From assembly GCF_004027225.2 (NCBI RefSeq), contig NC_044302.2, positions 75,579,253-75,643,252 on the forward strand: a DNA stretch of 64,000 nt, read 5' to 3'. The position numbers were made by a program, and so were the translations under genes. Within the stretch, counting starts at the first letter, position 1, and each line of letters begins with the position of its first letter. Below are positions 1 through 13,700 of this stretch, one piece after another. The stretch is from Strigops habroptila (taxonomy: Eukaryota; Chordata; Aves; Psittaciformes; Psittacidae). The notes under the pieces are model-generated. The model was given only the letters and a program-made list of their open reading frames with translations, did not search any database and was not told where the DNA came from.

Positions 1-1163
1 TTCCCCCAGACTTTAAGCTCTCAATTGCCGCAGTTTTGTTGACTAGAGTAGATTCACATTGAATGCTAAGTGGGCAGCACTACTGACCTCAGAGTAGAAG
101 CAGAACAGTAATCTAGAACAGTTAATTTTTTTAATCAAAATTTGCTCATCCAGAAGCCAACCACTAGAGCAGCCAAGCACTGTGTGCCATCAGCAGCCTA
201 CTGATGATCCTCTAAGATGGCTAAAAAATAGAGGATCTCCTCCAGGGATACCATAGACAATGTAATGTCAACTTCCAAACATAGTTTATATCTGGGCTGA
301 ATGTAAATTTGAGTCCGTCATCCCAGCAGCCTTATTCTAGACAGGTTTGCAAAGGAGAGCCTTTGTGTACATGAAAGAGTTAAAAGTTTGGTACCTCATT
401 CACACTGCCAAACTTTCAGACATTCCCTAGCTTTATAATAACACTTCCTCCCACCTTTAAGTACCTTCTCCAAAAGAATTTTATGTTTTTCTCTTTTGAG
501 CTATTTAGTTTGGAGCATATATAACCACTGTCAAAATTTGTCAGGCAAACTATGGATAATTACCTAAAATTTTATGAAATGACAAATACTAGCATAGATT
601 TGTTAAAATTAACTTCTGTGAAGTTTGCTGCTTCTACTAGACATAACTGGCATAATTCAAAATACTATTGCCTCCTGAAATCTGGACAAACTCTTGTCTG
701 CATCATTTCTGCATTTTCTCCAATAACTCAAGACCTGGCAACCTCAGGAAAGCTCTTTCTGAATCCAAACATCACATCCAACCTCAGCTTTCAGAGGAAA
801 GCCATCATCCAGACTGGGTTTTACCGAGAATGTTTTGTCCTGGTGGTCCAATGTTTTAGACAAAGCAGTTGTATTGATTTGCTGTTAGAAAATACCCATG
901 CCTGCCAGCATTTAGTTGAAGCCTAAATTACATTCAGTAATACTGTAGAACTGTACTCCAGCATTCTGGGAACATACTGCTAAGAATCCAAACAATTTCT
1001 TGTTAAAGAATATCTTCTTTACACTTCTGCATTCTGAACTAGCTCTTCCTCTGCCCTTGGGGGCAAGGGCTTTCCAGAATATTTTTGACTCAGGCGATGA
1101 GATGTTTGAAAAGACCAAGTAGTATCTTGCCTACTCACTACAAACAACAATGTGTAATAACAT
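1..1163. other. Intergenic sequence, nothing recognised
   Basis: AT-rich unique sequence. A 124-codon open frame at 552-926 has no recognisable domain and I do not treat it as a gene. Confidence 0.6.
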
Positions 1164-1710
1164 TGTCACGGTTTAATCTGGCAGGCAGCTAAGCACACAA
1201 AGCTGTTTGCTCACTCCCCTATGGTGGAATGGGGGAGAGAATTAGAAAAAAAGATAAAACTCACTAAGTTGAGATAAAAATAGCTTAATAGGACAGAAAA
1301 GGAAAGGAAAATAATAATAATGATAGAAGAATACACAATCAAGTAATGCAAAATGCAATTGCCCACCACATGCTGACTGGTGCCCAGCCAGTCCCCAAGC
1401 AGCAGGCCTCCACTCCCCAGCCTACACCCCCTAGTTTTATTGTTCAGCACGACGTCATATGGTCTGGGATATCCCCTTGGCCAGGTTGGATCAGCTGTCC
1501 TGGCTGTGTCCCCTCATGGCTTCTTGTGTACCACCAGCCTAGTTGTTGGCAGGGCAGTATCAGAGGCTGAAAAGTCTTTGATCTAAAGTAAGCACTGCTT
1601 CAGCAACAACTAAAACATCAGTGTGTTACTACCATTATTCGCATCCTAAATCCAAAACACAGCACTGTACCAGATACTAGGAAGAAACTATCCCAGCCAG
1701 AATCAGGTTA
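1164..1710 (-). mobile_element. Solo LTR of an endogenous retrovirus (ERVL-like), old copy
   Basis: The element begins TGTCACGGTTTAAT on plus and aligns by eye along its whole length with the LTR at 22245-22816. Shared blocks are GGTTGAGATAA-type, CAATTGCYCACCAC, GGxCAGGT, AGCAACAACTAAAACATC and ACAGCACTGTACCAG. Its polyadenylation-type end (ATTAA..TATCTCAAC) is read on the minus strand, so the element is antisense to the plus strand. Flanks AACAT (1159-1163) and AACTT (1711-1715) look like a decayed 5-bp target duplication. No internal retroviral genes are present. Confidence 0.8.
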
Positions 1711-4700
1711 AACTTATAATAGAATGACATCATAGTACAGTCAACTTAAAGTCTATAAAACCAAGATATAACCTAATACACACAAGCAGGGCAAACGACA
1801 GCACTGAGTATCTGGTTTCTACCCAATGTAAATACAAACATTATGGAAGGTGACAAGAGGGCAAACGTCTTATTCCAGGATTCACAGTGTCCATTTCCAA
1901 TTTCACTGTTACACAGAGGGACTCCTCTTCCAATAGGCAGATTTCTGACTCCCAGAGCTGTCTCTAGTGCCTAGTCCATTGAGCCTAATTTGAATAGGTT
2001 TAAAGGATTAAAGGGATTGGTTTGGGGGAATAAAAGGAGTAGTTATTCTCTTGCTTATAATACAACCCCAGCATGGCCAATTCTAGCTGAGCTGACTTGC
2101 TGTTGACATAAAAAGCAGCAATAAAAGCAAAAGCTGTCCAGTGACTTGGGGATCTGCCCAGGACTTAGAATATGCAGGTTCACAACCTAAAACCATCATG
2201 GCCAACCTTGGGCAAGCCATTTACTCCTTGTCCCTTGGCTACATAGGGAAAATAAGCATCATGGTATCCTAAAGAAACACAGAGAGAAACTGAGAAAGGC
2301 AATGCAAGTTATATGTATACTTACTACATTTTTCCTAATTAAATATTTGCTAGTTAAGGAGCCAATAGACTATTCAAAAAAGCAAGGTAAAATGTATCCC
2401 TTTATAGTACAAAAGTGTATGTTAAAACTACAAGCTATGTACAACAGCAGCTCATTAAAGCCAGGACAACCTGAGCCAGGTACGAAGGCCATTTAGGCTC
2501 CAAGAAGTTGTTCTGGTCGCTCTGTTACAAAGATACTTGCAAGCATCAGTACTAACTGACAGGCTAAGATTGTGGACCACAAGATTTGATAACAACATAA
2601 CTCAGACATGACTATTATCTTCCAATTTTGTAAAGCCACAGCTGAAGTGAAATCCTTCCCAGGAAGAGGAATTCTGGGAGATGCCAGTCACACTGCTTTT
2701 GGCTGGCACCAAGTAGAATTGGGCTGTAGAAGAGTACATAAACAGATTAGGGAAATTAAGCTGGCTTGTAATTTACATGTGTGCTGTTCCATAAACATGC
2801 TTACAATATACACATCCCTCCCATCATTTTTTCAAATACTGTATTTCTTCGTCCTGACCAGCAGTTTCAAGCACTTTTTTGACATCTTCCTTCCCGAGAC
2901 TGACTGACCCTCTGCTGCCTGTGCCTCATCTGTGCATCACAGGGACACATGCCAACCACTGGCTTCCGACAGTGACAGACTGTGTGAGCCAAAAAACTTC
3001 TTTGTAAACGAAGGAGTGGTTTACTCAGTGGGAAATAACTGTATTGATAAATTACAGATTTTAAACTTAGAAATAAATACATGAAGGAACCAATAATATT
3101 CAGAATGCATTCGTGGTACTCATTGACTTGCAAGCTAAGAAGATTTCTAATGGTTCAAAATATACACAAATGCATCGAGGCTGCAGTTCAGCTAAGCCTC
3201 TGAATTAAGAAAAATTCCAGCCCACCTGTTCATGCCTTTCTTACACACTAAACAAAATAAAACATAGCATGGCTGTCCTGAGAAAAATACCTTTCCTGAG
3301 GGCAATAAAACAGGTCTTAATGTTAAAAGTTTGAGGATGGTGTTTTGTTCACTGAAAACCAACAGCTTCTTTCATAGGCAAGACTTGCTTTGTGGCAAAT
3401 CCATTTTCTCCAGTTCGAATCAAATACTAAAAACATTAAACCTAAGCATATTGCTCCAAAACAAGAGTAAAAAAAATGATTTATATATTTCATTTTGTAA
3501 TAATCTTGTATTCCTAAAGCAAATAATTTACAAAGAAAAGTCCAGCAGGATTTATAAGCAGCAGTAATAAAGTATTAGCCTAACTGCTAGTGTTGGGGGA
3601 AGAAAATGGACAAATGTTAAGGAAAAATAATTTTTCAGGTCTGAAACAGAAGCAGCAAAAGGACAAGATAAATACAGGTGAAGAACCATTGCCTGTTTTC
3701 AGCCTAATGATAATCAAATAAAGACCAGTCAGGTCTTATTAACTCAACAGAAGAACATAACCCCCAGAGGAAGTCTGGTCTCTAAATGATGCAGCACCAA
3801 ATGACTGCAAGTGCAGTAGGATTGCGAAAGACTGATGGATTGTTTTCATTAGTGGAACATGTATTTTTATTCCCTTAAAGAAATGAATAAAGAGGACTAG
3901 CACTGGTTGCATATTCCATGTTCTTTATTTTTTTGGCTACTTGGCCTCAGTAAATAACTTCCTAAACTATTACATATTTGAGCTTAGACTAAAACAAGAT
4001 TACAGCCTGCTTCACTCAAGAGATTTTTCCCAGACTGTTTTCTTTGACATTTCTTTTTAAAAACATGTTTTAAACCAAATAATAAGAATGAGCTCATAGA
4101 AAGTCTATATCTTCTTAAAACATTTGGGACTACTACAGTAATTTTCTTCAAACCTGGCTTTTCTCCATTAAAGCTCAATGAAAAACTGTCAGCCAGCTGT
4201 CTGCTTTGCAAGATCATGAACCAATTGCACAGAGATTGCTCTACAAAGTGAAGAAAGCTTTTATTAAAACTATGCAATACACAGCTCTTTCAGCATCAGT
4301 AGGCGAGTAATCCCTCAGCTGGCCCAGTTGAGAGCAAGATTTGTAGCTCTATGCCCAGCGGTATTGTTTGTTTGTACTGCAGTAACACTTCAAGGACCTG
4401 TTTGTCTAAATACTGCATTTTCTCATGCATGGGAAAAACATGTCTTTTAAGAACAAACCGGAACCTACAGCCACACATCTTACCGTAGGAGAAACTAGAA
4501 TCAGAGTTCAATAAATATGAAGATTCCCACATGTTTTCTATGTTGTCTATGTAGTTCCCCAATGTCAGTAACAAATGCGGAACTAAAACTGAAGCAGAAT
4601 AACAATACTGCTAATTACAAAATTCTTTTTCCCAAGAAAGGCATTTTGCTTAGAAAATCCTACTAGACTATTTGAGTATCCTCCTCATTCCTCTAGCCTA

Positions 4701-4943
4701 ATGTGCTACCATCAGCACGCACTTTATAGGTCACACTTTTTTACTGTTATCAGAGGACTGAAATGTATTTTGCAATAATCTGTAACACCGAAGCCTACAA
4801 CAGAAAGGCTAAATCAGAATGTGATGGTCAGATTTATGATGCTGCTTGGTTAATGTTCCTCTTTATTCATGATTTATGTATTTGTATAGTCAAAACAGAA
4901 AATGAAAGCTAATTGAACAACAACCTTTAAATTAGAATTATAA
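1711..4943. other. Intergenic, with one MIR-like fragment
   Basis: AT-rich unique sequence. Apart from the SINE core at 2201-2275 I recognise no gene, RNA or transposon. Confidence 0.5.
2201..2275 (+). mobile_element. Ancient MIR/CORE-SINE fragment
   Basis: CCAACCTTGGGCAAGCCATT, followed by a C/T-rich segment and then ACATAGGGAAAATAAGCAT, follows the MIR core/L2-tail pattern (GTGACCTTGGGCAAGTTACTT then AAAATGGGGATAAT). It is strongly diverged, as expected for elements that predate the amniote split. Confidence 0.6.
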
Positions 4944-5251
4944 AATCATAGAATGGTGTGTGTTGGAAAAGACCTTAAAATCACTGAGTTCCAATCCCCT
5001 TGCCATGAGCAGGGACACCTCACAGTAGACCATGTCGCCCAAGGCTCCGTACAACCGGGCCTTGAACACTGCCAAGGATGGAGCATTTGCCACTTCTTTG
5101 GGCAATCTGTTCCAGTGCCTCACCATCCTCACAGTGAAGAACTTCTTCCTTACATTCAACTTGAACTTCCCATGTTTAAATTTAAAACCATTACGCCTTG
5201 TCCTATCACTACAGCCCCTGATAAAGAGTACCTCTCCAGCATCCAAAAATA
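4944..5251 (-). mobile_element. CR1 LINE 3' fragment
   Basis: The plus strand starts AATCATAGAATGG, the reverse complement of the CR1 3' tail. The minus strand still reads the end of the CR1 ORF2 protein: RTRRNGFKFKHGKF, then KKFFTVRMVRHWNRLPKEV, then SLAVFKARL. It is 5'-truncated, as is typical, and cannot be autonomous. Confidence 0.95.
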
Positions 5252-8200
5252 GATATAATGCAAATTGAAGACAGGACACAGGGAAAGTGTACAGTAAAAT
5301 AAGTTAAATCTGATAACATGGTATAAGAGGTGTCAAACACTCTGAAGACTCTTCTTAGCACACTGTGATTTATGCATGTCTTAATGAGATGGCCTGGTTA
5401 TCTAAATGCATTTCAGAACAAATTTCCAGTAAATAAATGCATAATAATATAGAAGTGATATAAACTTCTGATAATGAAGAATACACAGTCCACGAAATTC
5501 ATCCCTTCCATAGACCTCAAGTTGAGGTTTTGTTTTGAACGTACACCATATAGCTGTCATTTTTTGCCTTTTATTTGCAGTTTAAAAGTTTCCACCTATA
5601 CTGCTGCCAGTCCCATAATGAATATGTTTCCTACTATTCCTATTGATACACAAATATGATGCTTCAGGCTCTAGGCAGAAAATAAAGAGACAGTTCATCA
5701 ATAAATGGGTTGGCTTTTTCCAAGACATAAAAGGAAGTGCACAGTGCTGCATTAACATTTCTCAGGTGCAAGTTGTTTTGTAGCCCAGAGAAAGGTCCAT
5801 GAACACCTTAAACTATGTCCACTGACAGATCTATTTCCCATAACCCACCATACTATTTCTCACATTCAGCAAGCTTTAGAAGTTAGACCTATGTAATTAA
5901 CCCCATTTAAAGACTAGTCTAGTTAATTAATGAAACTAGGCTTCATGGGAACACGTCTGACTAAGGCAGGATTATAGCTCTGAGCTCCTGACTTCTCTAG
6001 GTTGATTCAGACAACAGCCATTCCTCCCATACCCAATTTGGGTTCTGTTGGGCAAGGACAGGGATCCAGAAATGAGTCAGGTATCTGCCATGAGTAGGTT
6101 TAATGTGAAACTGAACTAAAAACAAAACAAAACAGGGGGTGGTTATTTAAATGAAAAGAACCAGAGCTTCAGATGCCTGATTTGGACCTCCTTAAGCAAG
6201 TAGCCACTACCTCACAGTCTGAGGCTTTTAAATAGCTTCAAGTTTTGGGAACACAAATCATAAAAATTCATAGATTTTCATATCCCTGGTTCAAAAAGGC
6301 TGCTTGTGTTTTTTAATTCTTTTGTAATCTATTTTCCATTTCATTTTTCCTTGGGCAACCCAAAACCCGACAAAAAAACCCACCACCTTTCCACCTGCTT
6401 TGATACCATAACTAAGTTTTTTTCTAATACTAAGCTGGTACATAGAACTTCAAAATAAAGAAGCGACATGTTAATGCACTGTTTGAATGATTTGATGTGC
6501 AAACGGGATGGTGTGAGTCAAACAGGAAAACCTAACTACATAGGATTTCCTTTGCATTTTCCAGGGGGGAAAAAAAAAAAAAAAAGAAAAAGGAGTTCAG
6601 TAGTGCATTTCATTCAACTGCACCTTTTCACTTTCGTTGTCTGGATATTTGTTTTGTCTGATGTCTAAGTTGCATAGAAATAATGTATTAAAAAGGAAAA
6701 GAAATCTTGACAGTTTGTTATCCAATATTCAAGATAAATGAAATCTCTTCTCACAAAGTACTTTCAGCACTAAGCTTATCAGATCACTACTGGCTGAACA
6801 CTTGCAAGAGTAAGGGCCTCCGGCTACAAAGCAAAGTGTTTCCTGAAGTGATTAATGTCAGCCTGAGAGGAAAGAAAACAGTGTAGCACTTAAAATTAGA
6901 ATAGAAAATAACAAAATTAAGTTCAGTTAGTTGCACTAATGCTGATGATGATGAATTGGTGAGATACCCTGAAGACAACAATAGTATGTCATGCTGCAGA
7001 AAACTAGACCTTGGAAAGTTAACCGTTTATGTCAAGCTGGCAAGTAGATTATAACATTGTATTCTTATGCTATTGTTCTAGAAAAAAAATAAAAAATCAT
7101 TGAGGCTTATATCAATAATGGTGATCCAAATGTATCTGCTGTACAAGCAGTGAAGTCTATAGAGGTATAACCAAGAAAGAGCAGTCTACAGCCTGACTGT
7201 AGTATCCTCAAATTCTTGTGTGATCCCTTCATTTTCTTCTTTGAGAACTTTAAAAGGAAAAGGAGGATTTGCTTGTAATGACTATAAATAGGGTTCTTGT
7301 ACTGAAACTCCTTTAACAGGAGGTCCCTTCTGGCTCCTGGCTCATCAGCCAGTCCATACTGTGATTCAAGTCTTGGCACACATCCCAGTGTGTTCTGTTA
7401 GGGATTGAATAGTTCTATCAATATGCAGTATTGTGCGGTAAGAGGACAACTGATCTAGATTCTTAAGATAATTCATCAGTTTTGCTGTAGGCTTCCCAGC
7501 TGACTTTAGGGAAGTTCTTCCAGAGCTGTATTTCAGTTCCTTGTATTTAAAGTCATGACTAAACTCAATTTTGCCTCTGCATGGTCTAGTTTACCTGTTG
7601 GGAGCCAAGCCTGGAGACCTTCTTACATGTGGTTAGTTACCATGTACTAAAACAAATCCCAATTGTTGCCTGAAGTTTGTAGGAACAAATATTAATCTTC
7701 CACTGCCATGATCTACATGCTTTGCAAAACAGACCTAGGGCTCCCAGCAGTCTCCAAAACAAGGTATTGTTATTCATCAGGAAAATAAAGCAGTTTTATT
7801 TTTAACAATGTATGCTGATTCTCATTTTCAAACTTACATCATCATCAAGAAAATAAGAGAGTGTCTACACTAGTGTTTTACTTTGAATGAGTGAATGAGA
7901 AACACACTTCTGAAACCAATGTCATGATAGTCCCTACAACCAGTATTTTGATTTACATTGCGGGTGGTCTCAGAGAGTAAAACCATATTCCTTTTGGATG
8001 AAACTAAGACAGAGGATATGCCCTGAGAGCACATCTACTACTCTTTAAGCACCAGTGGACTTTCAGCTCACAGAACCAGACTGGAGCTTCTCAAAAATGC
8101 AAAATACATATAATATGCACACATATAGATTGATACACACAGATCAGTCACAAAATGCACATAGTGTGGATGATGGGTATTCAACACCAAACATTTCAGT

Positions 8201-10663
8201 ACGTCTAGACGTTTGGAGTGATCCTATGATTATATTTTAAAATATTTGAAGATTATTCAGTCAAACTCACTTAAATAAGAGGAGCAGAATGATTTTTGGC
8301 AAAGTGAAAACTCCATAGAGAAGAAGGCATTAGCCACATGCAAGGGCCTCAGCAAAACCTTATCTGTTCATCCCCTAGAGAGTCAAGACCTCCACCAAGC
8401 ATCTGGTAAGAGAGCTCAGGCACCTATATACAAGTTCAGCCTCTACGAAGTCCCGTTGTGTTTCCATGGCTTTAGTCACCTTACCTCAGCTTCCCTCCTA
8501 CAGCCACCAGTGACCATGCCTGCAGATGCAGGTCTCTGGCTGAGACCTTCCAGGTGCCAACTTCTGAATTAAAACATAATCAAGATCAGAGCTGGACTCT
8601 GTCCTTTTACTCACCACAGAAGCACTTCTCAGAAGCACTCGTCAGGACTCTCAAGCAGCCATTCCAGCTGAGTGAATCTCAGCACACTCTGTCACCCCAC
8701 TTTCTTTCTCCTTCCTCCTTCTCTCAGTCCTGCTTTTGTCCGCTGGTTCTCATTCTCTCAGCACATGTTAGAGTCCTTCCTGAGCTGATTCACATTGCTA
8801 ACCCAGTGGAAAACTGTTTTTTCTTTCTGAGGTAGCTGAGAGATGACTAAGCTAATGTTCTGCAGGATAAGTGAATTAAACCAACTCATGGGGAACAAAA
8901 GGGACAACCCAAGTGAGTACAGAAAGTACATAGCCACAACAGATATAAAGAAGAGGAAATCTTTCTCCTTCGATAGTTCTCACATTGGGTCACTTGTAAC
9001 ACTCCGTTTCAGCCCAGTCACCCCAGCCCCTATACATTTCAGAGCATTTCACACTGGAAAACTCTACCTCACAACACTAGCAAGCAACCTATTACAAACA
9101 AGATTCCTGTGTTGCCCCAGGGGTCTTGATAAACCATAGGCTGCCTCAGCTTCTCAGTGCCAGTATCTCCCACCAGAAGCCAGGGGGTGACCTATTCCCC
9201 ATCTCAGTCTGGCCTCAGCTGAGCTGCATTCACATCTCATGTATTGGCTTTTGGTGACCCTTCCCTGTCCAGCACAGGTTTTGTATACACCATACTTCCA
9301 GAAGCTATAACCCCACTATCATCTACACTTCCCCTTGGGACACCATGGGAATCAAACCCTTCTCAGTTCAACTAATGGATCAATTGTCGTTACAATGTAC
9401 AAGAGCTTAAGCATTTTATTATCAGCCTTTCTATTTCTAGTACCAAGAAAACTTTATACACAGTATGCTGAGACAATTGCTGTCAAAACCAGATTGATAG
9501 TTTCACTGCAGTGTTATTTCAGAGAGACTTTTGTGCTTCTTCCAATTCCAAAATGAATATTTTGCTGTATTTCTCCATGTTTGAAATATTAAGAAAATAG
9601 AATGAAGAAATTACAATCAGCTCTGGTGATTGTTTTCCAGCAGCTTTTGCAAAACAACTCAGTTGGCTTGTCCACATTGGAAATTTGTATTAATATAAGC
9701 TGAATTTTAATACAGAATAATGCAGTTTCCTGGAGGATGACTCAATTCTCATACAAATGTATTTTTTCTAGTTTTAGTTTATATTATTTTACAAATATAA
9801 TATCCCTCGAAAAATACCAGTAATTGTTGGTACAGAGGGAACTACTCCTTAAGTCCGTATAACCACAGAAATTTAATCATCACAGTATGATCAGAAAGAC
9901 TTCCCAAAGTATACAGAGCCTAAGCTGCCCTAACAGGTTTCTCTTCTGGTACCAAGTAAAAACCTCTAGTTGAACACGTCTGAACTCTAAGGAAAATTAG
10001 ACTAATAATAGTGACAAAAATTTTGCCTTCTTAAAACTGACAGCACTTTGTGATCATGCAAGCTTTTTGTGCAGAGGTATCTAAGTATCCAGCTTCTTTC
10101 AGCAGTACAAAAACTTCTAAATGTTGAAATCCAGTTTATTTCTCTGTGAAACTGGAGAAAAGAATGCTTATTTTGATCTTGTTTATCTCACCACCCTCTG
10201 ACCTCTGACAGTCCCTGGTTCAGTAGGCAGCAGTTGAGACAGGAAGAATGAGGGTGTTTGAACCCCCAACTTTCAGCACTGAGGTAATCTCAAGTGCCAA
10301 ACATACAAACTTTAAGAAATAAGTAGGTTTTGCTTACCTTAAAAGTTAACAGCGTTATTGCAATCTTATAAATAGGGGGCAGTACATGTATTATTATTTT
10401 TTTTTAATTTAAGAACAATTTTCCTTGACTATGAAGTACTGCTATGAGCAATATCCATGTTCTACTTTCTGTTTTTAAGGGCATGTTGGAAAACTGGAGG
10501 AGAAGCAGCAACTCACAAAAATAATAAGGAAAAAAAAGCGCGATTGTGAGTAACTCTAATACCATGAGCAGTGCTGAACACTAGCACATTTTTTAATCTA
10601 GTTGAGAAAGGCACAGCAAAAACCAATAGGTAAAAGGTGAAGCCAGACATACTCAAAAGAGCC
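5252..10663. other. Intergenic, nothing firm recognised
   Basis: AT-rich unique sequence with short A-runs (for example about 6567-6583). No coding region, RNA gene or clear transposon is seen. Confidence 0.5.
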
Positions 10664-10775
10664 CAACAACATGGTTTGCTAACCTCTGGAATAATCTACC
10701 AAAGGAAGGGCAGATTCTTCTCTCCCCATGGTATTGAATCAAGCTTAAATGCCTTTCTGAAGTGAACTCTGAAAA
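10664..10775 (+). mobile_element. Possible very old LINE (CR1/L2-type) ORF2 remnant
   Basis: One frame reads NLWNNLPKEG and, after an in-frame stop, IKLKCLSE. This resembles the C-terminal WN-LP-EVV ... FK--L signature of CR1/L2 reverse-transcriptase ORFs. The match is short and degenerate. Confidence 0.3.
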
Positions 10776-13700
10776 ATATTCACCTCAGACAAGCACTAGT
10801 ATGCAAGTAAAATTCAGTGGCTTGAGTGGGATTAGTTTAGAAATCCAGTGATCTGTCTCAAACTGTGCAGAACTGTGGCTGACAACAACTAAATTAGAAG
10901 CAGGATCAGGCTGCATAAGTTCATTAACTTAGTGAAAAGAGATCTAATGAATAAGTAACTCCACAAACACCCAGCACAATGATTTCTATTTGCACCCTCT
11001 AAGGCTCCTCACTCCAGCTGCTTGTCAGGCAGAGGAAGCCTGTCATTCACTCCTTTGTAAACTCTACCCATTGTCCAAAAACCCTTTTCTTCTATGGAGA
11101 AACCCCTTATTTTGTTCTTATGGAGAGACTTTTAGAAGCTGAGAGAGGGAAAGGGAGCTCAAAACAAAGGGAAATAGATCTTCTGACAGCAGGAGGCTAA
11201 CAAGCAAATGACAATTTCTATATCACTAGGGTCTGAGCACAATCTCTGCAGGCAGTGTCAAGCCCTGTGTCAGCTCGCTGCCCTGCCAGCTTTCCACAAT
11301 GGGTCAGGATGTCTGCTTGGGAGAACAAAACCTTCCTCCTTTAGGAAACCACCTCCTCCAGCTCCCAGGCACAATGTTCCCTGGCAGGGGCCATTCGGTT
11401 TGGCATGGCACCCCTCTGCACCCCTAAGGATGACTGATGGCCTAAATAATGGCAAATTATAGCTATGCTAAAACAATCAAGTACCAATAATGGCAGAAGC
11501 AGAGCAGGAGGACATGCCATGTGGAATCTGTTTATCATTTAATGTTTTGTATTAATAGTCATTATACTGTAAAATAATATAAGGTCTGTGCCAGATGAAA
11601 ACATGACTTGAATTTGTATAGGGCTTTACAACCCCAGAGAAGATCAGGGAGTTGGATGGCTACGCGAAGTCATTTAGCATCAGAAACTAAGCCAGCTGCA
11701 GGGAACTCTTTCTCTAAGCTTTCTAGGCAACTTCTCTTGATTGGGAGGAGAGGAGAGAAATTAATTCTCTACATTCTCCCACTGAAAACATAGAAAAAGA
11801 AAGAAGGGGAAAGGGGGAGGAAGCTAACTCAATCACTTCCACAATGGTGGAAGAACTGCACAGGAAGCAATTCTAGCATTCTAACAGATGGGCTGTCCAG
11901 TACCTTACGGATGCACCACATGAAAGAAAAGACCATAAGGAAGTGAATGTGCCACAATTGATACAACACAGCAAGGCCTTTCTCAGAAGCAGAGAAGAAG
12001 GTCACAGTGCCTGTCACTCAGCAGCTGTGGCATTCAGGACTCTTTCTGGGAAACCATAATTCAGAGTCAAAGTGTTCTTCTTCCAGCGTTTTTCTAATAC
12101 TTTTTTTTCTGCCTGCCCCCTTTAATTTTTTGAATTCCTGAACAACCACATTTGTAACTGAAGAGAATGGTCACAGAATGATCAATAAAGTAAGTCTGTC
12201 TCAATTACTACATATAAAATAGTGTTCTAGATGCAACTTGAGTTCTGTGATAACACATTGCTGGGAAGTCGTCTCCAGTGATTAATGCTACTGGTTTCAA
12301 GGGAAGCATGAATTCTGCCCAAGTCATGTAAGAAGGAACCTCTCATTAACTTCCAAGGGGATTGCAAGCTTTTATACTCAGACTTCAGAGGGAAAAAAAA
12401 GAAAAAAGGGAAAAAGGAGCCATGAAGAGATGCTACAGTCAAGTTCATCAAAGTGAACAAAGCATGAGCTCTTCCTTTACATGTTCCAACAAATGTACTC
12501 TTTCTTTTTACATGGTCTTTTAAGACATGCTTCATAATCATTCTTTGATACAAGTAATTCCCTTTCTGCCTCTGCATGGCAGAAAATAAAAGAACAGACC
12601 TTTCTGCGATAAGAGCATCTAAAAGAGTAAGAAGTGTTCTTTTTTGTGGAACTGACCTCTTAACGAGTAAAAACAAAAAGACCATTTATTACAAGTGATC
12701 CTCTGCCAACAGCCCCCATGCCTGTTACCAATTTCAAACACTTTATGTTCTCCCTCCAGAAAGGCTTTGTACTCTTTCCCGCTCATTAGAAGATGGCTAT
12801 TGTAAATAGGACTTCCAGCATTAATATTAAGAACAGAAAGAAATATGTTCAAACCAGGTTATGGCTGTAAGGCAAACTGACAAAAGCCAGGAAATCCCTA
12901 AGTTGAATCCAGCCCTTAGATTGAGCTGTTGTGACAACAAACACGTGGGAGTCAGTGAGGTGCCCAGGGTCAGCTCAAAGTGTGCATTTCCTGGCTTTTG
13001 TCAGACGGGATCAAAACATCGACCTGACCTACACATCAGATTTGCCTTATTTAAAAATGGTCTTGCACACATGGAAGAAAGAAAGGGGCACCCATCTTTC
13101 CCTTGTGGCTCCCCAGGCTTCAGGGAGGGATGGTGCCTGCCCTGGCTCCCAGGGATGAAGAGCATGTCTTAGTGTCGATCCACTGCTTCCTAGGGTGGAC
13201 CCCTCGCAGAACAGGCACCGAGGCGTGTCCCATGGGCAACGAATGGTCTCGTTTGTTTGGCTTGTCCTTATGGGGAAAAAAAATATCAAGAGCTTTATTG
13301 CATGCATGCTGAAATTCCCCTCATCTTCACTTCATGAGCACCCTGAGCTCTTTTGGGTGGGACATGGGTGTATAGGCTGGGTTTGAAGGACTGTACTGCT
13401 GTGCTGCCCAAGGGAGAAGGGGCTTGACGAGGCTGAGGGGCTGCTGAGGCCAGCCCACAGCACTCGATTACCCCTTTAGACACCCTCTTGCTGCACAAGG
13501 GACAAACCCCCTGTTCTTCCCTAGCAGCAGGGACTTGGGCACACAGTACCCCTCATGCTGGAGCACAGCTTTTCCACTCAGCAGCATCCCTGCAAGCTCA
13601 GGAAGCCTGTCCCTGTCCAGTTAGGGCCACCTACCTGGCCCCACAACAGCCCTGGCAGTGTGCTGGTAGCCTAAGGAGGCAGGCAAAGGGTGGTCGGACT

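Noticed and set aside
12227..12685. 152-codon minus-strand frame
   Set aside because: No recognisable domain, no splice or promoter context, and a run of aromatic residues encoded by an A/G-rich tract.
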